A stretch of DNA of 64,000 nucleotides from Tenacibaculum adriaticum (GCF_008124875.1 NZ_VNIA01000006.1:1-64000), one strand, 5' to 3'; positions 33,174 through 43,349 are shown, counted from the first letter of the stretch. Numbers and translations are program-made. Notes: generated by a model from the sequence alone, not told the origin.

Positions 33174-35966
33174 TTAACATATTAGTTTTTCTTTTAAATA
33201 CCTGGCTGTTAGAGAATTTTTATTATTGATTAAATCTTCAGGGGTACCTTCAAAAATAAGATTCCCTCCATTTTTACCACCCTCTAAGCCTAAATCGATA
33301 ATATAGTCGGCACATTTAATTAATTCGATGTTATGTTCAATAACTACGATAGAGTGTCCTTTTTCTATTAAGGCGTTAAAGGAAGCTAATAATTTTTTAA
33401 TGTCATGAAAATGCAATCCAGTTGTGGGTTCGTCGAAAATAAACAGCGCTTTATCTTTCGTGTTACCTTTAACTAGAAAAGAAGCTAATTTAATTCGTTG
33501 TGCTTCGCCCCCAGAAAGTGTAGATGAACTTTGTCCTAGTTGAACATACCCTAAGCCAACATCTTGTAAAGGTTTTAATTTTGAGGCTATTTTTTTTTGA
33601 CTGTGTTTTTTAAAAAAATCAACAGCATCATCAATGGTAAAATTTAAGATATCATCAATTGATTTTCCTTCAAAATTAACTTCTAAAACTTCTTTTTTAA
33701 AACGTTTACCATTACATGTTTCACACTCTAAATGCACATCTGCCATGAATTGCATTTCGATGGTTACCTCTCCTTCTCCTTTACAAACTTCACATCGTCC
33801 ACCATCAACATTAAATGAAAAATGTTTGGGTTGATAATTACGAATTTTAGATAATTTTTGATCTGATAAAAGTTTGCGAATATCGTCATAGGCTTTAATA
33901 TACGTTACCGGGTTTGAACGAGAGGAACGACCGATAGGGTTTTGGTCGATAAATTCTACATGTTTTATAATATCAAAACTTCCTTCTATTGTTGTATGTT
34001 GACCTATTTTTTCTCCGTAACCGATTAACTTTTTTTGCATCGTTGGATACAATATTTTCTTAACCAAGGTACTTTTTCCACTACCTGAAACTCCAGTAAT
34101 AACAGTTAGGTTATTGAGAGGAAATGTAACATCTATATTCTTTAAATTGTTTTCTCTAGCACCAATGATTTTAATGAAGTTTTTACTTTCTCTTCGTTTC
34201 GAAGGAACTTCAATTTTTAGTTCTTGAGATAGATATTTGGCAGTTAATGAGTCAGATTTTAGAATTTCATCAAAAGTGCCTTCAGCAACAATATTACCAC
34301 CAAAAGTTCCCGCTTCAGGACCGATATCAATAATATAATCAGCTTCTTTCATAATATCTTCATCGTGCTCTACAACAATAACTGTGTTTCCTAAATTGCG
34401 AAGACTTTTTAGAACACCAATAAGTTTTTCAGTATCCTTAGGGTGTAAACCAATACTTGGTTCATCTAAAATATACATGGATCCAACTAACGAACTTCCT
34501 AATGAAGTAGCTAAATTAATTCGCTGACTTTCTCCACCAGAAAGTGTGTTTGAAGTCCTATTTAATGTAAGGTAGTTTAGGCCGACATCACCTAGAAATT
34601 GTAATCGGTTATTGATTTCAGTTAATAAGCGTTTCCCAATTTGTTTTTCATATTTGTTAAGCTGAATCTTTTTAAATAACACTGTTAATTCATCTAAAGG
34701 AAGTGTAACTAAATCAGAAATTGTATGGTTGTTTATTTTAACATAATCGGTTTCTTTTCGTAAACGTTTTCCATTACAATCGATACATGTTGTTTTTCCA
34801 CGATAGCGTGACAACATTACTCTATTTTGAATTTTATAACTCTTCTCTTCTAGCTTTTTAAAGAAATGATTGATTCCTTTAAATTTTTTATTTCCGTTCC
34901 AAACCAATTTTTTTTGCTCTTCTGTAAGCTCAAACCAAGGTTTATGGATAGGAATATCAAAATCAGCAGCATTTAAAACTAAATTATCCTTATATTTTTT
35001 AAAACTATCTGATCGAAAAGGGAAGATGCAATCTTCATAAATTGATAGTCCTGTATTGGGAATTACTAAATCTTCATCTATTCCAATAACACTTCCGTAA
35101 CCTTCACAAGTAGGGCAGGCTCCGTAGGGGTTATTAAAACTGAAAAAATGAGTGTTTGGTTCTAAAAATGTAATTCCGTCAAGTTCGAACTTATTACTGA
35201 ATTCTGCAATTTCATTATTTGACAGATTTTCAATAAAACAAAATCCTTTTCCTTCAAAAAAAGCAGTTTGTACAGCATCCGCTAAACGATTGTAGAAATC
35301 TTCATCGTGTTTCACTACAATCCGATCTACCACCAAATTGAAAGTATTTCCTTTAAAATTATTAACAGGAAAATCATCAATTCTATACACTTCATTATTA
35401 TATTGTAAACGAGCGTACCCTTGTTGTGCTAAAACTTGTAAAACTGTTTGTAAATCACGATTTTTATCAATAGTAACTGGAGCAAGTAGTAACATTTTTG
35501 TACGATCCTCAAAGTTTTGTACATGTTGTATTACATCAGAAACAGTATGCTTTTTTACTTCATTACCAGAAATTGGTGAGTAGGTCTTACCAATACGAGC
35601 ATATAATAATTTAATATAATCATAAATCTCGGTAGAAGTTCCTACAGTAGAACGCGGATTGGTAGAGTTAACTTTTTGTTCAATAGCAATTGCAGGAGAA
35701 ATTCCTTTAATATAATCTACCTTGGGTTTATGCAATTTACCTAAAAATTGACGAGCGTATGAAGATAAACTTTCTACATATCGTCTTTGCCCTTCTGCAT
35801 ATAAAGTATCAAAAGCTAAGGATGATTTACCAGAACCTGAAAGCCCAGTAATAACCACTAATTTATTACGAGGAATTACTACATCAATATTCTTTAGATT
35901 GTGCAGTTTAGCTCCTTTTATAATAATATTCTCTTTCGGATTAATTTTAGAAATGTCGATCTTCAT
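33174..35966 (-). CDS. uvrA: Excinuclease ABC subunit A
   Basis: 930 residues, full length for UvrA. Two ABC ATPase modules: Walker [10 protein letters not shown] (near 42) and GVSGSGKST (near 635); two signature motifs LSGGESQRI and LSGGEAQRI; Walker B with LDEPSIGLH and FDEPTTGLH. Two zinc modules are seen: CPTCEGYG paired with CIDCNGKR, and [11 protein letters not shown] with CETCNGKR. It scans DNA for lesions with UvrB in nucleotide excision repair. It is a single gene with a 250 bp spacer to the sigma factor. Confidence 0.98.
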   Translation of the reverse strand: MKIDISKINPKENIIIKGAKLHNLKNIDVVIPRNKLVVITGLSGSGKSSLAFDTLYAEGQRRYVESLSSYARQFLGKLHKPKVDYIKGISPAIAIEQKVNSTNPRSTVGTSTEIYDYIKLLYARIGKTYSPISGNEVKKHTVSDVIQHVQNFEDRTKMLLLAPVTIDKNRDLQTVLQVLAQQGYARLQYNNEVYRIDDFPVNNFKGNTFNLVVDRIVVKHDEDFYNRLADAVQTAFFEGKGFCFIENLSNNEIAEFSNKFELDGITFLEPNTHFFSFNNPYGACPTCEGYGSVIGIDEDLVIPNTGLSIYEDCIFPFRSDSFKKYKDNLVLNAADFDIPIHKPWFELTEEQKKLVWNGNKKFKGINHFFKKLEEKSYKIQNRVMLSRYRGKTTCIDCNGKRLRKETDYVKINNHTISDLVTLPLDELTVLFKKIQLNKYEKQIGKRLLTEINNRLQFLGDVGLNYLTLNRTSNTLSGGESQRINLATSLGSSLVGSMYILDEPSIGLHPKDTEKLIGVLKSLRNLGNTVIVVEHDEDIMKEADYIIDIGPEAGTFGGNIVAEGTFDEILKSDSLTAKYLSQELKIEVPSKRRESKNFIKIIGARENNLKNIDVTFPLNNLTVITGVSGSGKSTLVKKILYPTMQKKLIGYGEKIGQHTTIEGSFDIIKHVEFIDQNPIGRSSRSNPVTYIKAYDDIRKLLSDQKLSKIRNYQPKHFSFNVDGGRCEVCKGEGEVTIEMQFMADVHLECETCNGKRFKKEVLEVNFEGKSIDDILNFTIDDAVDFFKKHSQKKIASKLKPLQDVGLGYVQLGQSSSTLSGGEAQRIKLASFLVKGNTKDKALFIFDEPTTGLHFHDIKKLLASFNALIEKGHSIVVIEHNIELIKCADYIIDLGLEGGKNGGNLIFEGTPEDLINNKNSLTARYLKEKLIC

Positions 35967-36218
35967 ACATCAAAAAATAAACACCAAAATTACCATTTTT
36001 ACAGCGAAGTTAAGAATAACATGTATTAAAAGTTAACGTTAAAAAAAGAATATTTTTTTAATAAATTTAACATATTATTTGTGTTTAATCATAAAATAAT
36101 AGATATTTGTAACTCATTATCAATTCTTAAACTAATACGCGTATAGAATAAAATTACTTTTTAAAATTAAACAATCCCTAATCGAAGAGTTCTAAACTTT
36201 TCAGAAAAAGTAATTATT

Positions 36219-36803
36219 ATGCGTAAAGAAGAAACCCAAGACAGTGTTTTAGTTAAAGACTATATGAATGGTAAAGAAGTAGCTTTAGAGCTACTTATTA
36301 AAAGACACCAGCAAAGAGTTTTTAGTTTTATTTATAGTAAAATTCAAGATAGAGATATTACAGAAGATATCTTTCAAGACACCTTTATCAAGGTAATAAA
36401 AACCTTAAAAAAAGGAAATTACAATGAAGAAGGTAAGTTTTTACCTTGGGTTATGAGAATTTCTCATAATTTAATTATAGATCATTTTAGAAAATCTAAT
36501 AGAATGCCTTCATTTAAGAATACAGATGAGTTTGATATTTTTTCAGTTATTGGAGATGGAACGCTAAATGCAGAAAAACAGCTTATTAAAGATCAAATAC
36601 TATCTGATGTTCGCGATTTAGTAGAAGAACTACCTGAAGAGCAAAAAGAGGTGTTAAAAATGCGGATTTACATGGATATGAGTTTTAACGAAATATCTGA
36701 AAATACAGGAGTGAGTATTAATACAGCTTTAGGTAGAATGCGATATGCATTAATCAATTTGAGAAAAATTATTGAAAAAAATAATATTATTTTAATAAAT
36801 TGA
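36219..36803 (+). CDS. ECF-type RNA polymerase sigma factor
   Basis: 194 residues. Region 2 is at about 20-95 (LLIKRHQQRVFSFIYSKI, DITEDIFQDTFIKVIK, WVMRISHNLIIDHFRKS) and region 4 at about 135-188 (ELPEEQKEVLKMRIYMDMSFNEISENTGVSINTALGRMRYAL). No anti-sigma gene follows; instead a 47-codon frame lies 57 bp downstream. Close relatives are widely conserved in Flavobacteriaceae as stand-alone sigma-70 family proteins, and their regulon is not known. Confidence 0.93.
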   Translation: MRKEETQDSVLVKDYMNGKEVALELLIKRHQQRVFSFIYSKIQDRDITEDIFQDTFIKVIKTLKKGNYNEEGKFLPWVMRISHNLIIDHFRKSNRMPSFKNTDEFDIFSVIGDGTLNAEKQLIKDQILSDVRDLVEELPEEQKEVLKMRIYMDMSFNEISENTGVSINTALGRMRYALINLRKIIEKNNIILIN

Positions 36804-36860
36804 TAATAATATTTTAAAAAATGCGTTATCTAGTTGAAATACAAATATAAAAGGGACTAT

Positions 36861-37004
36861 ATGATGCAAATTTACACGAAGAAACCATCTGATTTCAAGA
36901 TGGAGCCGTCAAAAGAAACAATTCAATTTTTGCTCGACTTTTCAAAATCTATAAAAGTCGTCAAATCCAAGACTGATGTTCTCATTGAATTGAATTTGAA
37001 TTAA
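36861..37004 (+). CDS. Small 47-residue protein downstream of the sigma factor
   Basis: The frame ATG-ATG at 36861 gives MMQIYTKKPSDFKMEPSKET, then a segment alternating hydrophobic and basic residues, ending DVLIELNLN. Codon use is plausible and includes C-ending codons, unlike the AT-rich flanks. It follows the ECF sigma gene by 57 bp and is closed by a strong terminator, so it is probably co-transcribed. No family is recognised. It may bind the sigma factor, but this is an inference from position only. Confidence 0.6.
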   Translation: MMQIYTKKPSDFKMEPSKETIQFLLDFSKSIKVVKSKTDVLIELNLN

Positions 37005-37010
37005 GAGTGG

Positions 37011-37041
37011 AAAAGCTTCAGTTAAAAACTGAAGCTTTTTT
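37011..37041. terminator. Terminator after small protein gene
   Basis: AAAAGCTTCAGTT pairs with AACTGAAGCTTTT around AAA, followed by T residues. It reaches the stop of the converging nth gene and may serve both. Confidence 0.85.
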
Positions 37042-37042
37042 A

Positions 37043-37693
37043 TTATTTTTTATTGTATTCATCAACCACCGATTTTCTTCCAATGGTTTTAGTAATAATA
37101 TCTTTTTCTAAATTCCAACCACGAGCAGGAGAGTATTCGCGTCCGTAATAAATAATCTGTAAATGTAATTTGTTCCAAAGCTCTTTAGGAAATAGACGTT
37201 TAGCGTCTTTTTCTGTTTGAACTACGTTCTTCCCGTTTGTTAAATTCCATCGATACATTAATCTGTGAATATGAGTATCTACAGGAAATGCAGGGATATT
37301 AAAAGCTTGTGCCATAACAACGCTAGCTGTTTTATGACCAACAGCTGGTAATTCTTCTAAGGCATCAAAATCGATAGGAACCTTTCCGTCGTGTTTTTCA
37401 ATTAGAATTTTTGATAAGCCGTAAATTCCTTTTGATTTCATAGGGGATAAACCTACTGGTTTTATAATATCTCTTATTTCTTCTACGCTAAGCTTAACCA
37501 TATCGTACGGATTGTCTGCTTTTTCAAAAAGTAGCGGAGTAATTGTATTTACGCGAGCGTCTGTACTTTGGGCAGACATTAATACTGCAATTAATAGAGT
37601 GTATGGATCTTTATGATCTAACGGAATGGGTGTTTCGGGATATAAGTTTTCGAGAGTATCAATTACAAACTGAACTTTTTCGGCTTTGGTCAT
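37043..37693 (-). CDS. nth: Endonuclease III-like DNA glycosylase without iron-sulfur ligands
   Basis: 216 residues of the HhH-GPD family. The hairpin LPAVGHKTA supplies the catalytic lysine K121, and VDTHIHR the catalytic D139. Endonuclease III normally ends with a C-X6-C-X2-C-X5-C cluster loop. This protein contains no cysteine at all; the corresponding region reads YYGREYSPARGWNLEKD. It should still cut oxidised pyrimidines, since the catalytic pair is kept, but without the 4Fe-4S cluster. It diverges from bcp across 35 bp. Confidence 0.9.
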   Translation of the reverse strand: MTKAEKVQFVIDTLENLYPETPIPLDHKDPYTLLIAVLMSAQSTDARVNTITPLLFEKADNPYDMVKLSVEEIRDIIKPVGLSPMKSKGIYGLSKILIEKHDGKVPIDFDALEELPAVGHKTASVVMAQAFNIPAFPVDTHIHRLMYRWNLTNGKNVVQTEKDAKRLFPKELWNKLHLQIIYYGREYSPARGWNLEKDIITKTIGRKSVVDEYNKK

Positions 37694-37728
37694 TTTTGAG
37701 TATTTTTACATGAACAAAAGTAAGAAAT

Positions 37729-38181
37729 ATGACTACATTAAAAGTGGGTGATAAAGCACCAAATTTTGAAGCAAAGGATGAAAAAGGAAATGTTGTTAAA
37801 CTTTCTGATTACAAAGGGAAAAAGCTGGTGTTATTCTTTTATCCAAAAGCAAGTACACCAGGTTGTACAAATGAAGCCTGTGATTTAAGAGATAATTACC
37901 AGACTTTTTTAGCAAAAGGGTATGATGTGTTGGGAGTGAGTGCTGATAGTGCAAAACGTCAACAAAACTTCATTAATAAAAATGAATTACCTTTTCCTTT
38001 ATTGGCGGATGAAGATAAAGTTGTGATTGAAGCTTTTGGTGTTTGGGGGTCAAAGAAATTTATGGGAAGAGAATATGATGGAATTCATCGTACAACTTTT
38101 GTTATAGATGAGAAAGGAGTTATTGAAGATGTGATTTTAAAAGTAAAAACCAAAGCGCATACAGAGCAAATTTTGAAATAA
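37729..38181 (+). CDS. bcp: Bcp-type peroxiredoxin (thiol peroxidase)
   Basis: 150 residues with FFYPKASTPGCTNEACDLRDNY, the peroxidatic cysteine at C46 and the resolving cysteine at C51, as in the alpha-helix-linked Bcp/PrxQ type. It reduces hydroperoxides in the cytoplasm with thioredoxin as donor. Placement opposite the glycosylase may reflect a shared oxidative-damage theme, but there is no direct sign of co-regulation. Confidence 0.95.
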   Translation: MTTLKVGDKAPNFEAKDEKGNVVKLSDYKGKKLVLFFYPKASTPGCTNEACDLRDNYQTFLAKGYDVLGVSADSAKRQQNFINKNELPFPLLADEDKVVIEAFGVWGSKKFMGREYDGIHRTTFVIDEKGVIEDVILKVKTKAHTEQILK

Positions 38182-38183
38182 AT

Positions 38184-38214
38184 AAAAAACCGAACATTTT
38201 GTTCGGTTTTTTAT
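38184..38214. terminator. Bidirectional terminator
   Basis: AAAAAACCGAACA pairs with TGTTCGGTTTTTT around TTT, with A and T tracts at both sides, between the converging bcp and fatty acid hydroxylase genes. Confidence 0.88.
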
Positions 38215-39128
38215 TTATTTTGAGATTTTAATTCAGCTTGTAGCTCTTTGCTTGTTTTAGAGCTTCCATCATGACTCCACCCTGGAGGCATAAATACATA
38301 TTTTAATCTAGTTGAAAGAGGTAAATCTTTTTTGCGATCAAAAAAGTCTTTAAATATTTCTTTCCATTCGTGAAAAATTATATTAATAGGCCCTCTGTCT
38401 TCAATCTTAGATGTTAAGCCATATCTAATTTTTTCATACTCAGTTTCTTTTACTTCTGCTTGAAATGTTCCGAAAATCTTATCCCAAATAATTAATACCA
38501 TTCCCATGTTTTTATCTAAATATTTGGTGTTAGAAGCATGATGAACTCTATGATGTGAAGGAGTTACAAAAAAGTACCCCCACCAACCTAAATCACTTTT
38601 AATAAAGTTTGTATGGCACAAGGTTCCGTAGATTTGATTAGCGGCATAGGCAAACATAATATGCAATGGTTCAACACCAAAAAAAGCTAAAGGCAAAAAG
38701 AACATATAACGAAATAAAGGCTGTAATACAGGAGATCTAAAACCAGTAGAAATGTTATAGTACTCAGAATTATGATGTGTTACATGTACAGCCCAAAAGA
38801 AACGAGAATGATGATCCACATAATGGTGAATGTAGTAAAGGAAGTCTTGACCGATAAAAGCCAATAACCAATACAGCCAAGCTTGGTTTCCTTCAAAATC
38901 AATAATTCGGTAATTGTAACATAATCCCATTATAAAAAAGGAAACTCCTTTCATTAAAAGGTCTAAACCAAAGTTTGCTAATGCAAAATATACATTAGTT
39001 CCTGTGTCTTTAAAATCGTAATTTTTTGCTTTAGTACGATAACTAAAGTACATTTCAATTAATATGATCGATAGAAAAAAAGGTGTACTCCATAAGTACA
39101 AAACGTCCTGATTAAATATTCCACTCAT
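38211..39128 (-). CDS. Sterol desaturase / fatty acid hydroxylase family membrane enzyme
   Basis: 305 residues with four or more membrane segments and the three di-iron histidine boxes: HHYVDHH, HVTHHNSEYYN and HRVHHASN, with a further HTNFIKSDLG segment. Such enzymes hydroxylate or desaturate lipids in the membrane with O2. In Bacteroidota they may modify sphingolipids, lipid A or carotenoids; the substrate is not predictable. It heads a minus-strand series with the esterase and small membrane protein upstream. Confidence 0.9.
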   Translation of the reverse strand: MSGIFNQDVLYLWSTPFFLSIILIEMYFSYRTKAKNYDFKDTGTNVYFALANFGLDLLMKGVSFFIMGLCYNYRIIDFEGNQAWLYWLLAFIGQDFLYYIHHYVDHHSRFFWAVHVTHHNSEYYNISTGFRSPVLQPLFRYMFFLPLAFFGVEPLHIMFAYAANQIYGTLCHTNFIKSDLGWWGYFFVTPSHHRVHHASNTKYLDKNMGMVLIIWDKIFGTFQAEVKETEYEKIRYGLTSKIEDRGPINIIFHEWKEIFKDFFDRKKDLPLSTRLKYVFMPPGWSHDGSSKTSKELQAELKSQNK

Positions 39129-39167
39129 AAGACTCTCTCAAATTTAATACACAAAAATAAACTTTAT

Positions 39168-39803
39168 TTATAAACGTTTCTCAATCCAATCTTTAAAACT
39201 GTAAAAATTTTGAGGAGCTACTCCATGTCCAACAGGATATTCAGAATAGTCACTTTTTAAATCAAGCTTCTCTAAAAGAGGAACAGCTTTACGTGCCCAA
39301 TCTACAGGTAATACTTGATCTACTGTACCATGAGAAATATAATAATCTGTTTTTATTTCTTTTGAAATTTCTTTGGGAAGTAATTCTTCATTAATATAAC
39401 CACTTAATGCAATAACATGTTGTACTTTGTTAGGGTACTGTAAGCTAGTTGCGTAGCTTAAGATTGCACCTTGGCTAAATCCTAATAAAAAAGTTTTATC
39501 AGGGCTGGTGCTGTATTTATCTTTTATTTCATCAATAAAAGAAGCAATTTTTACAATAGATTGCTTTGCTTGCTCTAAATCTGAAAATTTTCCATTAATA
39601 GCATCAAAATTAATGGCATACCAAGCATAACCGCCGTAATCCATATTGTAAGGAGCACGCGTGCTAATAATTAGAAATTCATCAGGCAATTCTTCAGCAA
39701 ATGAGAATAAATCTTCTTCGTTACTTCCGTAACCGTGTAATAGAATTAGTAAAGGAGGATTTTTCACCGAAATTTTTGGGTCTCTTTTTATATAATGCAG
39801 CAT
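39168..39803 (-). CDS. Alpha/beta hydrolase of the carboxylesterase/phospholipase type
   Basis: 211 residues of the abhydrolase_2 family. Oxyanion strand LILLHGYGSNEEDL, nucleophile S110 in GFSQGA, D162 in HGTVDQVLPV and H193 in YPVGHGVAP make a complete triad. No signal peptide, so cytoplasmic. The physiological ester is unknown. It follows the small membrane protein after 10 bp. Confidence 0.9.
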   Translation of the reverse strand: MLHYIKRDPKISVKNPPLLILLHGYGSNEEDLFSFAEELPDEFLIISTRAPYNMDYGGYAWYAINFDAINGKFSDLEQAKQSIVKIASFIDEIKDKYSTSPDKTFLLGFSQGAILSYATSLQYPNKVQHVIALSGYINEELLPKEISKEIKTDYYISHGTVDQVLPVDWARKAVPLLEKLDLKSDYSEYPVGHGVAPQNFYSFKDWIEKRL

Positions 39804-39813
39804 TAATTATAGT

Positions 39814-40140
39814 TTATAAGCTTCGAAAAAAATTTTGAAAATATTCACCAAAAAACGGAATTAAACGTTCTTTTTCGGTAATAGCACCAAATATACTCAT
39901 TAACCAAAAGATAGCTAAAATTCCACCCAAAATCCATTTAATGAAACCTCCAAAGAAGTTGTAAATTAACCATCCGTTTAAAAAAAGCAATAAATGCCAC
40001 CCAATCATTTGACGAATATAAAAACTTGTAAAAGAGTTTTGTTTTTTAAGGTTTAAAAGCCAAGAAATAAGTGTTCCGATAATCCAAAAATGACTTATGA
40101 TGGCTAGTAGTTGTCCTTCTTTTGCAGTTTGATTTTCCAT
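39814..40140 (-). CDS. Small DUF4870/Tic20-like membrane protein
   Basis: 108 residues with three hydrophobic segments (about 12-30, 45-62, 66-88) and the pattern HFWIIGTLISWLLNLKKQNSFTSFYIRQMIGWHL, which resembles DUF4870 or import-component proteins. Function unknown. It lies 3 bp after the dihydroorotase-like gene and 10 bp before the esterase gene, so all are likely one operon. Confidence 0.75.
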   Translation of the reverse strand: MENQTAKEGQLLAIISHFWIIGTLISWLLNLKKQNSFTSFYIRQMIGWHLLLFLNGWLIYNFFGGFIKWILGGILAIFWLMSIFGAITEKERLIPFFGEYFQNFFRSL

Positions 40141-40143
40141 AGT

Positions 40144-41403
40144 TTATAAATTTAAAACAAGTTGATTATTATTAAATACTCCGTAAGCTTTTCCTTTTAG
40201 TTTTTTGTTTAAAAAGATACTGTTTTTTGAGATTGATAAAATATCGTTTGCAGAAAATATGTAATTACCTTCAGGGTTAAAAAACGATAGATCTGCTTTT
40301 TGATCGATATTAATTGATGTTTTTTTTATATCAAATATTTTCTTCGGATTATCACTTAAACATTTGATGATAGTTTCTAAATCTAATACTGAATTTAATG
40401 CACCGAAAGCGCTCTCAAGCCCAATGGTTCCGTTTTTGGCTACTGAAAATTCTACTTTTTTATGTTCTATATCAATCGGATTATGATCTGAGGTAATAAT
40501 ATCAATCGTACCATCTTTTAAGCCTTTTAAAAGTGCTTTAGTATCTTTTTGAGTACGTAAAGGAGGTGTCACTTTTGTATTAGCTTCGAAATCATGTAAT
40601 TCATCATCAGTTAATACTAAATTATGAATGGCAACACTACAAGAAACATTCAATCCTTTTTTCTTCGCATCTTTTATGAGTTGCACAGATTTTTCTGTAG
40701 AAATAGTTGGAATGTGTAATTTTCCGCCGGTGTATTCTAATAAGAATAAATCGCGCGCTATTTGGAGTTCTTCTGCTAAAGCAGGAATTCCTTTTAAACC
40801 TAGTTTTGTAGAATTGATTCCTTCATTAGCAACACCTTCACCTGCTATTTTTTTATTTTTTGCAAAACTGAAAACCAATCCGTTAAAATTCTGAGCATAT
40901 AGCAACGCTATTTTTAACAGATTATCGTTTTCTACAGGTTTGTTGTAGTCTCCAAAAGCAATCGCTCCCGATTGTTGCATGTCGAACAATTCGGCCATTT
41001 CTTCACCTTTGCTTTGTTGTGTTAAGGTACCAATAGGAAAGAGATTAGTAGCAAAACCATTAGCTTTGTTTCTTAAAAACTCAACGGCAGATTTATTATC
41101 TACCACAGGATTTGTATTTGGATTTACAGCAACCGAAGTAAATCCACTTTTAGCAGCAACTTGTAATCCGTTTTGTATAGTTTCTCTTTCCTCATAACCA
41201 GGTTCACCAAAAGAAACACTTGTGTCAAACCATCCGCAAGAAACATGTAGATTATCGAGTTCTAGAATGTTGTACTCTTTCTTTTTAGAAATGTTATCAT
41301 CGATTTTTTTAATAATTCCGTCGACAATTAAAATATCTTTAGTTTGTTGGTGAAATGGACTTGAAGCGTCAATAATCGTAGCCGATTTTAAAAGCGTGAT
41401 CAT
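40144..41403 (-). CDS. Dihydroorotase-like protein lacking the zinc ligands
   Basis: 419 residues from the ATG at 41403 (MITLLKSATIID); 26 upstream in-frame residues run into the BatA gene and are not family-like. The overall amidohydrolase order is that of the multifunctional-type dihydroorotase. Where active enzymes have DxHVHFREPG, this reads DTSVSFGEPG, so both metal histidines are replaced by serine. The late motif reads SDHNPIDIEHK in place of TDHAPHxxxEK. Catalysis is improbable; it resembles the PyrX type that supports aspartate transcarbamoylase. The start overlaps the BatA stop by 4 bp. Confidence 0.87.
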   Translation of the reverse strand: MITLLKSATIIDASSPFHQQTKDILIVDGIIKKIDDNISKKKEYNILELDNLHVSCGWFDTSVSFGEPGYEERETIQNGLQVAAKSGFTSVAVNPNTNPVVDNKSAVEFLRNKANGFATNLFPIGTLTQQSKGEEMAELFDMQQSGAIAFGDYNKPVENDNLLKIALLYAQNFNGLVFSFAKNKKIAGEGVANEGINSTKLGLKGIPALAEELQIARDLFLLEYTGGKLHIPTISTEKSVQLIKDAKKKGLNVSCSVAIHNLVLTDDELHDFEANTKVTPPLRTQKDTKALLKGLKDGTIDIITSDHNPIDIEHKKVEFSVAKNGTIGLESAFGALNSVLDLETIIKCLSDNPKKIFDIKKTSINIDQKADLSFFNPEGNYIFSANDILSISKNSIFLNKKLKGKAYGVFNNNQLVLNL

Positions 41404-43349
41404 ACTTTGAAGTATTTTAGAATCAAAATTTCTAATAGCAAAGATACAATGGCAAGTGATAAAAACAACTTCCAAAGCCATCGAACTTTATTTTTTTTAT
41501 TAATTTCTTGTAAGGTTTCTTTTACAGAAGATGAAATTTCGATATTTTTATTTTTATTTACTAGCAATTTTATATCCAAATATTGTAGCGAACTTTCTTC
41601 TTTTGGGTAGTTAAAAGCGATTGTTTTTAAAGTGTCTTTTTGATGTAAAATATGATAAAAACCATTTTTAAAAGGTTGTTCTTTAGTGGTAAGTGTTATT
41701 TTATTCTGATTGTTTTGTTGCAATGGAATAAATGAAGTTTCGCTATTTTGAATAGATAAGATATCATCTTTTCCTAGTTGAGATTTAACCTCAATCGTGT
41801 TCAGTTCATCAACTGTGTAATACAGTTTAGAAAGTTGTAAACTTTGCTGACCAATATTATAAAAAACAGGAACAACTAGTGGAGAGTTCGTAAAATTGCT
41901 ATTTAATTTGTTTAATGAAGAGGCTATCCAAAATAGTTTTGAGTTAGGTAGGTTAACTTGTTTGATAAATTTTTCGTTGTTTTCAAAAGAAATTAAGTTA
42001 CTAGAATTAGTAAACGAAGTAGGGTAGTAGCTTTGTGTTGTAGGATATTGAAAATTACTTACTTTTTTATCAAATACATTTTTAAATAGCGGATGCTTAA
42101 AATTGATATTCGTAATTTTTAAAGTGTCTTTTTTCAACGGAAGAATTTTCCCTGCGGATACATTCTTGAGAAATAAATTATAAGAATTGATGTCTGATTT
42201 TGGATTTGGAATTACAACTAGTTGTCCTCCTTTTTTAGAAAAATCAGTCAAAGTTGAAATTAAACTTTGTGGGATTTTTTCGAGCTCATTTAAAATGATG
42301 AGTTGTTGTTGTTCAATAGAATTATAGTTGGTGTTTTGTAAATTAGAATTCGTGAAATTAAACTCGTCTTTTGTGTAGATTTTTGATAAAAAATCATTGG
42401 TGTTTCCAATCGCTAAAACATTTGTTTTTTCTTGTGAATTTAATGTAAAATAAAAGGAGTTGTCAAAACTAAAAGTATCGCTATAAGTTATTTCTAGTTT
42501 TCCTAAAAAGACTGTGGTTTTTTGAATTGAAAAAGAAACTGTTTTATTGTTGTCTTTCTCGATAGAGAAGGTTTGTTTGCTGATTAATTTTTGATTATTA
42601 AAAATAGCTATCGGAATATTTTCTTTGCTGTCACCTTGATTTTTAATAACCACATTTACGTTAAAGTTAGAAGAGGTGTTTTCGTTTACAAAAACACTGT
42701 CTATAGAAAGGTTGTTTTTTTGTTCTGGTTGTAGTTGAATGAGTGATAATGAGTGATTTACATTTGTAAAGTCATTGTCGTAAGCATTCTGAAAATCAGA
42801 TATTAAGATATTTTTACTTAAAGTCGTATTTAAAATTTTATTTTGATTGTAAATTTTTAGTAAAATTTCACTAAAAGGTGCTTTTACAGCTTCATTTTCT
42901 GTTTTTAAAAGAATGTTTTTTAATTCAGATGATGAAATATTTTGATGAAAACTCGTATTGCTTAATAAAGAGAAATTAGAATTATCAGAAATAGATTCTA
43001 TTAATTCTTGCGAAGCTATTTGTAATAAATTTCCTTTTTCTCCTTTAGCATTTGTACTTAAAGAATTGTCTAAATAGATAAAAGTGTGTTGTTTTTCTTC
43101 TAAAGAATTGTTGCTTAAATAAGGCTGAGAAAAAGCTAAAATTATCGCAGAAAGTAATAGTAGTCTGGTAGCTAAAATTAACCATTTTTTTATGCGTGAA
43201 CTCTTACGCGTTTCGAGAACTAATTTTTTTAAAAAAGCAACATTGGTAAACGGCACTTTTACAAACCGTTGTAGCTGAAATAAATGCACTAAAACTGGAA
43301 TGATTAAAAGCGCGAAAAAATATAAAAATTCAGGGTGTTTAAATTGCAT
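41400..43349 (-). CDS. BatA-domain membrane protein
   Basis: 649 residues from the ATG at 43349 (MQFKHPEFLYFFALLIIPVLVHLFQLQRFVKVPFTNVAFLK), the family's usual start. N-terminal BatA domain with two membrane segments (to about residue 80), a von Willebrand-like domain (FIYLDNSLSTNAKGEKG, with a weakly kept metal site), a long beta-rich extracytoplasmic part and a final membrane helix (WLWKLFLSLAIVSLLLEILIL). The role of Bat proteins is not settled. It is coupled to the dihydroorotase-like gene and diverges from a methyltransferase gene. Confidence 0.88.
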   Translation of the reverse strand: MQFKHPEFLYFFALLIIPVLVHLFQLQRFVKVPFTNVAFLKKLVLETRKSSRIKKWLILATRLLLLSAIILAFSQPYLSNNSLEEKQHTFIYLDNSLSTNAKGEKGNLLQIASQELIESISDNSNFSLLSNTSFHQNISSSELKNILLKTENEAVKAPFSEILLKIYNQNKILNTTLSKNILISDFQNAYDNDFTNVNHSLSLIQLQPEQKNNLSIDSVFVNENTSSNFNVNVVIKNQGDSKENIPIAIFNNQKLISKQTFSIEKDNNKTVSFSIQKTTVFLGKLEITYSDTFSFDNSFYFTLNSQEKTNVLAIGNTNDFLSKIYTKDEFNFTNSNLQNTNYNSIEQQQLIILNELEKIPQSLISTLTDFSKKGGQLVVIPNPKSDINSYNLFLKNVSAGKILPLKKDTLKITNINFKHPLFKNVFDKKVSNFQYPTTQSYYPTSFTNSSNLISFENNEKFIKQVNLPNSKLFWIASSLNKLNSNFTNSPLVVPVFYNIGQQSLQLSKLYYTVDELNTIEVKSQLGKDDILSIQNSETSFIPLQQNNQNKITLTTKEQPFKNGFYHILHQKDTLKTIAFNYPKEESSLQYLDIKLLVNKNKNIEISSSVKETLQEINKKNKVRWLWKLFLSLAIVSLLLEILILKYFKV

